35,496 nucleotides of DNA from Bacteroidales bacterium (GTDB lineage Bacteria; Bacteroidota; Bacteroidia; Bacteroidales; Prolixibacteraceae), in the NCBI GenBank assembly GCA_031285325.1, contig JAITWJ010000138.1, positions 1-35,496 of the forward strand, read 5' to 3'. A program made the translations under genes and the position numbers. Positions 16,113 to 23,893 of the stretch are shown here, in pieces (the first letter of the stretch is position 1; each line of letters starts with the position of its first letter). The notes under the pieces are model-generated. The model was given only the letters and a program-made list of their open reading frames with translations, had not been told where the DNA came from and searched no databases.

Positions 16113-16931
16113 TTAACCCTTTTTCAATGATGCTGCAAAATTTTGTGTTAAGCTAAATCCTGCTTCGTCAATTTTAAATGTGTAACTGTCGATACTTGTT
16201 GAAAAAATGTTAAACAGTATTAATGAAATTAATGAACCTGTAATACCGAGAGCCGTGTTGATAAGAGCTTCAGAAATACCCTGCGAAAGAGCAAGAGCAT
16301 CGGGTGCACCCGATTGTGCAAGAGCTGCAAATGCGCGAATCATACCAAGTACTGTTCCGATAAGGCCTATTAACACTGTGCCGGGTGCAAGAGTTGAAAA
16401 AATAACCATGTTTCTTTGGAAACTTGGAACTTCAATTGCAGTAGCTTCTTCGGTTGCTTTCTGAATAGAAAGAATTTTTTGGTCGTTAGCAAGAGAGGTG
16501 TCTTTTTGAAGGTCGCGGTAACGCAAAAGACCTGCTTTCATAATGTTTGCAAGAGATCCTTTTTGTTTGTCGCAAGCTTTTACAGCGTCTTCAATTTTGT
16601 CTTCCGACAACAGTTGCTGAAGCTGGCGTACGAACACATTAAGCCTTCCTTTTCCTTTAGCTCTCGAAAGCGTAATAATTCTTTCGATAGCGAAAATAAG
16701 AACTACCATACTACAGGTAAATAAAACAGGAACAACAAAACCTCCTTTGTAAATAATTCCGAGATAGTTGCCTTCCAAAGCATGACCGGCAGGATTACCG
16801 CCTTCAAAATTCACAGGATTTCCCATTACATTGTCAAACAAAAGTTTACACACAATGTAAGATACTACAATAACTACCAAAGCGAAAACGCTTTTCAATG
16901 AATCCATAAATGTACTTCCTTGTTTACTCAT
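16113..16931 (-). CDS. exbB: ExbB/TolQ/MotA-family proton channel protein
   Basis: The 272-residue protein has membrane segments near residues 12-32, 62-84, 172-196 and 222-246. The MotA/TolQ/ExbB core is seen in LSSLAPGTV-like IFSTLAPGTVLIGLIGTVLG, then MIRAFAAL and ISEALINTALGITGSLISLI. ExbB pentamers with an ExbD dimer form the proton-driven motor that powers TonB. The intergenic spacing to the upstream TPR gene is 66 bases, and the PorT-like gene follows. Length is above the E. coli protein (244 aa), as usual in Bacteroidota. Confidence 0.93.
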   Translation of the reverse strand: MSKQGSTFMDSLKSVFALVVIVVSYIVCKLLFDNVMGNPVNFEGGNPAGHALEGNYLGIIYKGGFVVPVLFTCSMVVLIFAIERIITLSRAKGKGRLNVFVRQLQQLLSEDKIEDAVKACDKQKGSLANIMKAGLLRYRDLQKDTSLANDQKILSIQKATEEATAIEVPSFQRNMVIFSTLAPGTVLIGLIGTVLGMIRAFAALAQSGAPDALALSQGISEALINTALGITGSLISLILFNIFSTSIDSYTFKIDEAGFSLTQNFAASLKKG

Positions 16932-16997
16932 TTTTGATTAGTTTAAGTTTAGTTTTAAATTAAATTATACAAATATTTAGTTTGAAAAAATCAAATT

Positions 16998-19256
16998 TTA
17001 TTTAGATAATGTCAGATTATAAACACGTGCGGCTGTTATAGGAATTTCTATTGTTCTGTAATCTCTTGCACTTACAACCAAAACTTCAGAACTTGCCGGT
17101 ATTTCAAACCTGAACTCGCCTCTCTGGTTTGTTAAATTTTCAGCAGCCGTATCTTTTACTCTTATTGATACAAAAGCGATTGGAGCATTCGTGGCAGCAT
17201 CGGTTACCACGCCCCTAATTTCGTTCGGATTAATGCCTTTTCTTACCGAGGCATCATAACTCCTGAGATATGCTATTTGATTTCTTGCTGATGCATTGTT
17301 TGGGTCAAGAGCAAGAATTCTGTTAAAATATTCTGTTGACCTTGATATAACAGCCAATCTGCCTTCGTTGGTTTTTTCGTTAGCTACAAGCCTTTGTTCA
17401 ATAAGGCCAAGCCCGTTATATGCGCGAATTTTATATTCATTATTGTCGGGAGCAAGCTCGGCAAGCCTGTTGTAATAAGCTCTGGCCTGAGGATAATCTT
17501 CTTCCGAGGTATAATAAAAACCTAAAAATGTGAGCCCTTCGGCTAATTCTGCAGCATTGGCCACAGGGTCTTTCGACGCTACTTCAATAAGGTTGTCGAA
17601 TTTCGGTTTTGCAAGCCCCAGTTTAGTATCGGGGTCAAGTCTTGAATATGTTCTTGCAACCCAAAGGTGTGCCGGAATATAGTCGGGCGACGACTGAATT
17701 ACCATGTTGAAAATGGAGTCGGCCGACTGATATCTCGCTCCATTATAATACGCCCTTCCTACCTGCATGTAAGCATCTATGCTTTCCGGAAGCGAACCCA
17801 ACGAGAGAGACAGTGTTTTAGCAACGCCGGCATAGTTCCTGAGCGAATTATACATAGACGTAATTTCCTGTGGCAAAGCTCTGTCTCCAGGACTGCCGTC
17901 GGGTAACACGTCAGCATATTTGAGATAAAAATCAAATGCTTTGTCAACATTGCTGTTCATACCGGCAATAACAGCATCTAAACTGTCAGCTTCTGCTGTT
18001 TTACTCGCGATAGCGGCATTTAAGGCGTCTCTTTCGGCCGCTGCTACTGTGGCCGCCCTTGCCCTGTCCCTGTCTATCTCGGCCCTTAATGTTGCCGCTT
18101 TATTGGCAAGTTCTGCCGCACCAACATTCTTTCTGACGAGAATTCTTGCCATGTACTGATAATCTCTCGGGAGAAGCCTGTCCGGATCTAACGAAGAGAA
18201 AAGTGTTTCCATATAGCTCAGAGCCTGATCGTAATCGGGCGGGGTTTTGTCCAAACTTGAATATCCTGCTATACGGTTCATATACGTTCTTGACCTGTCG
18301 AGTTGAAATATTTCTTCAACATTTTGAATAACTCCCTCAAAATCTCCCGCATAGAAAAGTGCGTTTACATACCTGATTTTAGCGGGAATGTTTCCTGCCG
18401 TAAGAGCGAGATATTTTTCAAAATATTCTTTTGCCTGTTCAAATCTTTGAGCAAGCAAGTATAACTGTCCTAACTCACGATATGCAGGGGCATAATTTTC
18501 GTCGAGCTGAATTGCTTCTTCAAAATACGGTATAGCAGATTGTAATGCACGGCCTTTAACGTATATGTATCCTATTTTCATGTTTGCAGTAGGAGATTCA
18601 GTATCGGCCATCTGAGCCAAATTATAGTAGTATATGGCCCTTGAAGCATCATTTTTAAGGATGACAATATCTCCGGCAATTAAATAAACATCACTGTTTT
18701 TACTGTCAATACCAATAGCCTCTCTTATAATAGGAAGAGCCAATGACGTGTCAACATCGTTAGCCAAATTAATGTATGATTCTGCAATTTTTGCAAGCGT
18801 ATAAGCATATTCAGGGGCGGGAGGACTTATTCTTTTTAAGTTCTTTGGAACAGGAGGAAGAAGGCTTCTTGCCTTTTCTCTTTGTTCATTGGCACTTTGT
18901 TCATCGCCGAGATAAGATGCTATTTTTGCAAGCCCAACATAACTCAGAGGATCATTCGGACCAACATCTACACCCTTTTGGAATGCGTTTCTCGCATTGT
19001 TCATTGCCACGGTTAACGTGTTTGATATTGTGTCGGAAAAATACTCTAACAAATAATTTTCCCCCAAATAGAAATAATTTTTACTGTTCGATGGTTCGCT
19101 TTGTATCAGCTGGTTTAAAAGCTCGTTTGCTTTATCGTACTGTTCGCTTTTCGTAAACAGAATCGCAGAGTTCAAATCTTGCGTTTTTGCCGTAAACACC
19201 GAACCAACCAGCAAAGCAACCATAATTAGAACTGATCTTAAAGTTATAGATTTCAT
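16998..19256 (-). CDS. TPR-repeat protein with C-terminal regulatory-like domain
   Basis: The 752-residue product has a signal peptide (MKSITLRSVLIMVALLVGSVFTA) and many tetratricopeptide repeats, such as SKNYFYLGENYLLEYF, YAPAYRELGQLYLLAQRFEQ and YIPAHLWVARTYSRL. Residues about 375-438 form an Ala/Arg-rich coiled coil (LRAEIDRDRARAATVAAAER). The C-terminus, from IRGVVTDAATNAPIAFVSIR, is a carboxypeptidase-regulatory-like beta-sandwich. TPR proteins of this kind are fixed partners of the ExbB-ExbD-TonB operon in Bacteroidales and probably scaffold the complex in the periplasm. Exact role is unknown. Confidence 0.88.
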   Translation of the reverse strand: MKSITLRSVLIMVALLVGSVFTAKTQDLNSAILFTKSEQYDKANELLNQLIQSEPSNSKNYFYLGENYLLEYFSDTISNTLTVAMNNARNAFQKGVDVGPNDPLSYVGLAKIASYLGDEQSANEQREKARSLLPPVPKNLKRISPPAPEYAYTLAKIAESYINLANDVDTSLALPIIREAIGIDSKNSDVYLIAGDIVILKNDASRAIYYYNLAQMADTESPTANMKIGYIYVKGRALQSAIPYFEEAIQLDENYAPAYRELGQLYLLAQRFEQAKEYFEKYLALTAGNIPAKIRYVNALFYAGDFEGVIQNVEEIFQLDRSRTYMNRIAGYSSLDKTPPDYDQALSYMETLFSSLDPDRLLPRDYQYMARILVRKNVGAAELANKAATLRAEIDRDRARAATVAAAERDALNAAIASKTAEADSLDAVIAGMNSNVDKAFDFYLKYADVLPDGSPGDRALPQEITSMYNSLRNYAGVAKTLSLSLGSLPESIDAYMQVGRAYYNGARYQSADSIFNMVIQSSPDYIPAHLWVARTYSRLDPDTKLGLAKPKFDNLIEVASKDPVANAAELAEGLTFLGFYYTSEEDYPQARAYYNRLAELAPDNNEYKIRAYNGLGLIEQRLVANEKTNEGRLAVISRSTEYFNRILALDPNNASARNQIAYLRSYDASVRKGINPNEIRGVVTDAATNAPIAFVSIRVKDTAAENLTNQRGEFRFEIPASSEVLVVSARDYRTIEIPITAARVYNLTLSK

Positions 19257-19357
19257 TGTTTATGTTATTTAATATCAATTAATTTAATTAGTTTTAAGTT
19301 TCAAAGTCTATTTTGCAGCGTGCAATTAAATAAAAATCTCGTTATGTTCAAAATATT

Positions 19358-20314
19358 TTAACGTTTTATTTCAACAAGCCTTATCGGCATGGTAGCCGGA
19401 ACAAGCCCCGACTTCAATACTATTCTCTGTCCCTGTTCGGCAGTAGCCCATTGTATGAAACCTGTACCGAGCCCTGCAAACGTTTCGCGCGATACGAAAT
19501 AAATTTCTCTTACAAACGGGTACGATTTTTCATAAATCGCCCCCAAATACGGGCGACTATATGTTCTATCATCTAAAAATTGATGCGATACTGCAAGAAC
19601 GTTAATTTTTTCCATAAAACTCATGCTAAGCGAATCTTTGCTATCGCTTATCCAGTTTACGCTAATAATACCAATGGCGTTTTTGTTCCTGCTTACAAAA
19701 TTTACAACTTCGGGATTGGTTCTCACAGCGTAGAAATTACCTGGCAAATTGCCGTTTATTCCAAACTGTTCTTTAAAATACCGTATATTTCCCGATCCGT
19801 TGTTGTCAAAAATTACCTGTATTTCGCCCAAGTCCGATTTCGGATTTATCTGATTCCAGTTTGTTATGTTTCCGAGAAATATATCTCTTACGGTGTTATA
19901 TTTCATCAGGGTATCGCGGTTATCCTTGTGTGTAACCAAAGCTAATGCGTCATATGCAAAAGTTACCGTACGCGCTATTACTAATGAATCTCTTAGATAT
20001 TGAGTTTGATAGTCTGTAAGTTTTTTACTGGTTACCATCACTTTTACCGAATCGTTCATAAAATCTTCCATTATGTCGTATTCGGATTTATACTGAGGCG
20101 TAATATATGCATTGGGGTATAAATGCGTAAAAGTAAATATTTCGGTTTCTAAAACAGGTTGAAACGATTCATCAACAGCTATTTTGATGTCGCCTCTTGT
20201 AGGCGTTTCGTTCAGTGGCTTGGCGCCCCTGTTTAAACAGGATGTAAAAAACACCACACCCGCCAAAGCTACAACAACACCTGGCAAAAACATTTTATAT
20301 TTATTTTTATTCAC
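19358..20314 (-). CDS. PstS-like substrate-binding lipoprotein, GTG start
   Basis: The 318-residue product has a lipoprotein signal (MFLPGVVVALAGVVFFTSC, lipobox FTSC) and a type 2 periplasmic-binding fold of the PstS kind: GDIKIAVDESFQPVLETEI, FAYDALALVTHKDN, VRDIFLGNITNWNQI, then NNGSGNIRYFKEQF and NAIGIISVNWIS. No pstC, pstA or pstB is nearby, so phosphate uptake is unlikely to be its job here. It is a standard partner of exbBD-tonB in Bacteroidales. The GTG at 20314 overlaps the previous stop as GTGA, which supports that start over the downstream ATG. Confidence 0.87.
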   Translation of the reverse strand: MNKNKYKMFLPGVVVALAGVVFFTSCLNRGAKPLNETPTRGDIKIAVDESFQPVLETEIFTFTHLYPNAYITPQYKSEYDIMEDFMNDSVKVMVTSKKLTDYQTQYLRDSLVIARTVTFAYDALALVTHKDNRDTLMKYNTVRDIFLGNITNWNQINPKSDLGEIQVIFDNNGSGNIRYFKEQFGINGNLPGNFYAVRTNPEVVNFVSRNKNAIGIISVNWISDSKDSLSMSFMEKINVLAVSHQFLDDRTYSRPYLGAIYEKSYPFVREIYFVSRETFAGLGTGFIQWATAEQGQRIVLKSGLVPATMPIRLVEIKR

Positions 20315-20550
20315 TGCTCGTTGTCTGTTTCTTCCTTGTCAAAAAAAAGTCTTTTTATCTGAAAGACTGCTTTAAATGTCCTGAAAGTTCCATAAATCAA
20401 GAATGCCGAACCTATAATTGTTCTTGTTTCTTTATCAATGATACTCTTCTCAAAAAAGAAAATAAGAAATATGCCTGCACCAATATAGAATACGATCATA
20501 AATATCGAAAATATTGAGGATATTTGCTGTAATATTTTATTATCGTCCAT
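20311..20550 (-). CDS. Small two-TM membrane protein, first gene of the TonB operon
   Basis: The track begins at 20592; the ATG at 20550 (MDDNKILQQISSIF) avoids a basic leader and is the more natural start, giving 79 residues. Two hydrophobic helices are visible (SIFMIVFYIGAGIFLIFFF and IIGSAFLIYGTFRTF) with a short charged turn between. The stop overlaps the GTG start of the PstS-like gene by four bases. No domain is recognised. Its place at the head of the operon suggests an accessory part of the energising complex. Confidence 0.65.
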   Translation of the reverse strand: MDDNKILQQISSIFSIFMIVFYIGAGIFLIFFFEKSIIDKETRTIIGSAFLIYGTFRTFKAVFQIKRLFFDKEETDNEQ

Positions 20551-20703
20551 ACCGCTAAAACTACTTAATTTTTTGAGCAAGCGAAGAAACAAAATAATAT
20601 TGAAAAAACAATACCTTATTGATAATTTTTTTAACTGATTAAGAAACTGTTTTGAATTTCAGAAAATATATAAAAACAATTGACAGTTGACAACAGGGAT
20701 GTC

Positions 20704-20865
20704 TGAACCACGATTTACAGGATTAAAGGATTGGCATGATTTTCTTTGTGAACTTTGAGTAAACTTTGTGTTCTGTGTGGTAAAATATAAACCACAAAGG
20801 GCGCAAAGAATTACGCAAAGGACACAAATCATATCAATCATTAAAATCATATAAATCACGATTCA
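20704..20865. repeat. 162-bp near-palindromic intergenic repeat
   Basis: The left arm runs from TGAACCACGATTTACAGGAT to CTTTGTGTTCTGTGTGGT and the right arm from ACCACAAAGGGCGCAAAG to AAATCACGATTCA, largely complementary over about 75 bp. It could extrude as a cruciform. The ORF track entry 20659..20859 is an artefact of this repeat. Confidence 0.75.
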
Positions 20866-21075
20866 GCCTCTCTTTTAATTGTGAACTGTCAACTGTCAAT
20901 TGTTAACTGTCAATTAAAAAAGCGCAACATGCACCGAATTTTTAAATCCTTATTAGCCGCCGTACATTTACTCCCTGATAAGGCCAAGGCCATACCCGGT
21001 CAATACCTGGTCAATACCAAGTCCAAGTGAAACATAAAAAATTGACAATGGACAACTGACAATTATATAACGTAC

Positions 21076-21146
21076 CGTCACTGCGAGCTTGCGAAGCAGT
21101 CCAGAAAAACATCTGGATTGCTTCGGGCGTTGCCCTCGCAAAGACG
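21076..21146. repeat. 71-bp REP/MITE-like palindrome
   Basis: CGTCACTGCGAGCTTGCGAA at the left is mirrored by TTGCCCTCGCAAAGACG at the right, with CAGTCC and GGATTG facing a short AGAAAAACATCT centre. It is the best-preserved of three related copies in the window. Confidence 0.7.
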
Positions 21147-21150
21147 TGAT

Positions 21151-21316
21151 GGTATCACGGCTCCGTGAAAGTATCGCACACTACTGCACGAGGGTTTCAC
21201 AACCTTGTGAAAGGATTATGCAGGGGTGCATAAGGGATCACAACTCCGTGAAAGGATTATGCAGGGGTACACAAAGGTATCACAACTCCGTGAAAGTATC
21301 GCGCACTGCTGCACGA
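21151..21316. repeat. 41-43-bp tandem repeat, four copies, each with a hairpin
   Basis: Units at 21151-21191, 21192-21234, 21235-21275 and 21276-21316 share a TCAC..GTGAAAG core and a GCAC/GCAG-rich tail. The core can pair: TCACGGCTCCGTGA in unit 1 and TTCACAACCTTGTGAA in unit 2, where CGG/CCG is replaced by CAA/TTG on both sides of the stem. The last unit repeats the tail of the first. The track ORF 21089..21352 runs through this and is not a gene. Confidence 0.8.
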
Positions 21317-21520
21317 GTCGCAAACCCTAAAATCACTAATTGTCAATTGTGAAGCAGTTTATGGAATGGTATCAAAAAAGCTTATCCTGTAAATTCAAAA
21401 CAGTTTCTAACTCCGAAAGTTTGTTAATTCTGCAAACTTAGATTCCTAAAATTTCCGTTTCAATACTTTTTTCAGTCTCGAGCAAGGCGAAATATCATTG
21501 TTTTGCCACACTAAAAAGTA

Positions 21521-22834
21521 ATGCTTAACAAATATAAATCAAAAATGATAAAACAGTGTATTATTACTTTAATGCTTACAAGCGTGTGCTTACAAGTGTT
21601 TTCGCAGCAAACAAACCATAATGTCTTGCGCCTTAATGTTTCTGAAGCAAAGGAATATGCGGTTCAACACAACAAGAATGTATGGAATGCCGGCTTGTCG
21701 GTGTCGGAAGCTCAAAAGAAAACGTGGGAGGCCATTTCGGCCGGATTGCCGCAAATAAATGCCAGCATAAATTATCAGAACATGATGGGTTTTAAAATGG
21801 AGTTTGCCGGAATGAGCATAGGGATGGTGCCTACAAGTAATTTTCAGGCGCAGGTTACACAACTGCTTTTCAGTGCAAGTTACTGGGTAGGCATTAAAAT
21901 GTCGAAAATTGGCGAAGAGATGAACGAAATAGCTTGGCAACAGGCAGAACTTGACGTTAAACACCAAACACAGTCGGCTTACTACACTATTCTTGTAGCT
22001 CAGGAAAATAAAGAGATTCTGGAACAAAACCTTAAAAATCTTGAAACAATAGCAAAAACTACCGAAGGGCTTGTTAATGCAGGCGTAGCTGAACAAACAG
22101 ACGTTGACCAAATAAAAGTGCAGATTCTAACAATGGCGAATATTATAAAATCGATAGAACGCAACATTGAACTTGCGTATAATTTATTGCGTTTCCAATT
22201 GGGTGTTGACGCTGATACCGAAATAGTATTGACGCAAACTCTGGAAGACGGATGTATTCCTTGCCAAAGCAGTGAATTGTTATTAAAATATATTGATCTG
22301 AATGACAATTATAACATGCAGTTGATTGAAGAACAAATAAATTTAGCAAATATGCAAATTGGACTCGAAAAGGCCGCAGCATTGCCAAATGTGTCTGCAG
22401 TGTACAGTTATACTTATAAAATTGCGAAATCTACTTTCGATATGTCGCCAAATCACGTAATTGGCTTACAGGCAAATATTCCACTTTTTGCATCTGGTCA
22501 ACGCTATGTAAGGACAAAACAGGCCAAAATAAATCTCGAAAAAGCCAAAAACGATCATGATTTGCTTACCGAAAATTTGTTACTACAAGAAAAACAACTG
22601 CGTTTTAACCTTAACAGTGCTGTAGAGGCACTTGAACAGCAAAAAGAGGCAATGGATGTTGCACAGCGCGTTTTTGAAAGTATAGCACGGAAATATCAGT
22701 ATGGAACAGCTTCAAGCTTAGACGTTACAACAGCAAATACAAGCCTTCTGCAAGCACAAAGCAATTATGTAAATGCTATGATGGATGTTTTAACGGCACA
22801 AACAGAACTCGAAAAACTGTTGAATACAATTTAA
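21521..22834 (+). CDS. TolC-family outer-membrane efflux protein
   Basis: The 437-residue protein has an N-terminal signal peptide ending near VFSQ; the first ATG at 21521 and a second at 21545 are both possible. Two outer-membrane efflux (OEP) repeats are seen: LRLNVSEAKEYAVQHNKNVW opens the first, and the second half has SVDEAL-like helices with LFASGQRYVRTKQAKINLEK and YQYGTASSLDVTTANTSLLQ. TolC proteins form the outer-membrane duct of tripartite pumps. It is the first gene of a rightward operon with the adaptor and the RND pump, as in the XepCAB system of Porphyromonas gingivalis (from memory). Confidence 0.93.
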   Translation: MLNKYKSKMIKQCIITLMLTSVCLQVFSQQTNHNVLRLNVSEAKEYAVQHNKNVWNAGLSVSEAQKKTWEAISAGLPQINASINYQNMMGFKMEFAGMSIGMVPTSNFQAQVTQLLFSASYWVGIKMSKIGEEMNEIAWQQAELDVKHQTQSAYYTILVAQENKEILEQNLKNLETIAKTTEGLVNAGVAEQTDVDQIKVQILTMANIIKSIERNIELAYNLLRFQLGVDADTEIVLTQTLEDGCIPCQSSELLLKYIDLNDNYNMQLIEEQINLANMQIGLEKAAALPNVSAVYSYTYKIAKSTFDMSPNHVIGLQANIPLFASGQRYVRTKQAKINLEKAKNDHDLLTENLLLQEKQLRFNLNSAVEALEQQKEAMDVAQRVFESIARKYQYGTASSLDVTTANTSLLQAQSNYVNAMMDVLTAQTELEKLLNTI

Positions 22835-22870
22835 AATTAAAAAAATAAATATTTAAAAACATAATAAATT

Positions 22871-23887
22871 ATGAAATCTTTTCAAAATATTTTGATTTTG
22901 GCGGTTATTGCACTGTATTCCTGCAACAGTAACGTAGAACAGTCGCAAACCACAACAGTGCAAGACTCAATTGTTATAGTGAAAGTGCAAACAGTAAACG
23001 AACAGCCGGTAGAACAATTGACAGAACTTACAGGAAATACAGAAGCCTACAGAATAAATTACATAGCGCCTACAATCCCGGGGCGTATCGAAAATATTTT
23101 AGTAGAAGTCGGCAGTCGCGTACGTACAGGACAGTTACTTGTAAATATGGACAGGACAAATCTTGTGCAGGCACAATTGCAGTTAAACAACGCCGAAAAA
23201 GAACTTGGCCGTATTACCGAGCTTTTCAAATACGGAAGCGCCACACAGCAACAGTTAGACCAATTAACGTCGCAGGTGGATATTTTAAAGGAAACAGTCC
23301 GCAACCTCGTAGAAAACGTTGATTTACATTCGCCAATCGACGGAATAGTAACTGCTCGTTCGTTCGACTCTAAAAATATTTATGGCGGCACACAGCCTAT
23401 ACTTACTGTGATGCAAATTGCTCCTGTGAAAGTTTTGGTAAACATTTCAGAAGTTTATTTTCCATTAGTAAAAACAGGTATGGAAGTACGTGTAAAACTC
23501 GATGTTTATCCCGATAGAGATTTCACAGGCAAAATAAACATAATTTATCCCACCATTGACCAATTGTCGCGTACATTCAGCGCCGAAGTAACTATCGCAA
23601 ACATTGATATGGCTATTCGGCCAGGAATGTTTGCACGGGTAGAGCTTAATTTTGGCACTTTAAATAATGTAGTAATACCCGATTTGGCAATAATAAAGCA
23701 GTCTGGCACCAATACTCGCTACGTATATGTCATAGATAACGGAGTTGCTAACCGTCGCGAAGTGCAATTAGGGCGCCTTATTGGCGATCGTTACGAGATA
23801 ATTTCGGGTATAGAACCGGGTATGCAAGTGGTAGTTGCCGGACAATCGCGCCTACTCGACAAAATGCCGGTTAAAATTGAAAATTGA
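22871..23887 (+). CDS. RND efflux periplasmic adaptor lipoprotein (HlyD/AcrA type)
   Basis: The 338-residue membrane-fusion protein has a lipoprotein signal (LIALYSC-type, LAVIALYSCNS, Cys18). The split biotinyl-lipoyl domain is visible as NYIAPTIPGRIENILVEVGS before and VDLHSPIDGIVTARSFDSKN after a short helical hairpin (residues about 88-145). A beta-barrel domain follows (PVKVLVNISEVYFPLVKTGM), ending in the membrane-proximal part GIEPGMQVVVAGQSRL. It bridges the RND pump and the TolC duct. It lies 36 bases after the tolC-like gene and 6 bases before the pump gene. Confidence 0.93.
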   Translation: MKSFQNILILAVIALYSCNSNVEQSQTTTVQDSIVIVKVQTVNEQPVEQLTELTGNTEAYRINYIAPTIPGRIENILVEVGSRVRTGQLLVNMDRTNLVQAQLQLNNAEKELGRITELFKYGSATQQQLDQLTSQVDILKETVRNLVENVDLHSPIDGIVTARSFDSKNIYGGTQPILTVMQIAPVKVLVNISEVYFPLVKTGMEVRVKLDVYPDRDFTGKINIIYPTIDQLSRTFSAEVTIANIDMAIRPGMFARVELNFGTLNNVVIPDLAIIKQSGTNTRYVYVIDNGVANRREVQLGRLIGDRYEIISGIEPGMQVVVAGQSRLLDKMPVKIEN

Positions 23888-23893
23888 TAACAA

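Larger units (their letters stand above)
20642..21408. repeat. 767-bp segment with perfect 18-bp terminal inverted repeats
   Basis: The left end AGAAACTGTTTTGAATTT (20642-20659) is the exact reverse complement of the right end AAATTCAAAACAGTTTCT (21391-21408). The interior has no gene. It contains a 162-bp palindrome, a 71-bp palindrome and a 41-bp hairpin array, joined by short TTGACAATTGACA-type linkers (20677-20694, 20878-20915, 21040-21063, 21337-21350). No target-site duplication is visible: flanks read GATTA on the left and AACTC on the right. It may be a non-autonomous mobile element or a repeat mosaic. Confidence 0.6.
20551..21520. other. Repeat-rich non-coding island 2 and flanks
   Basis: About 970 bases between divergent operons with no credible gene. 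It holds a 767-bp segment bounded by perfect 18-bp inverted repeats, described separately, together with short flanks that must contain the promoters of the TonB operon (left) and the efflux operon (right). I could not place either promoter with confidence. Confidence 0.6.

Noticed and set aside
19358-20314. Phosphate uptake (pst) operon
   Set aside because: Only a PstS-like protein is present; pstC, pstA, pstB and phoU are absent and the neighbours are TonB-system genes.
20659-20859. 66-aa ORF on the minus strand
   Set aside because: It lies within a 162-bp palindrome; low-complexity Cys/Met/Ile translation with no domain.
21089-21352. 87-aa ORF on the plus strand
   Set aside because: It runs through a palindrome and a tandem hairpin array; the translation only mirrors the repeats.
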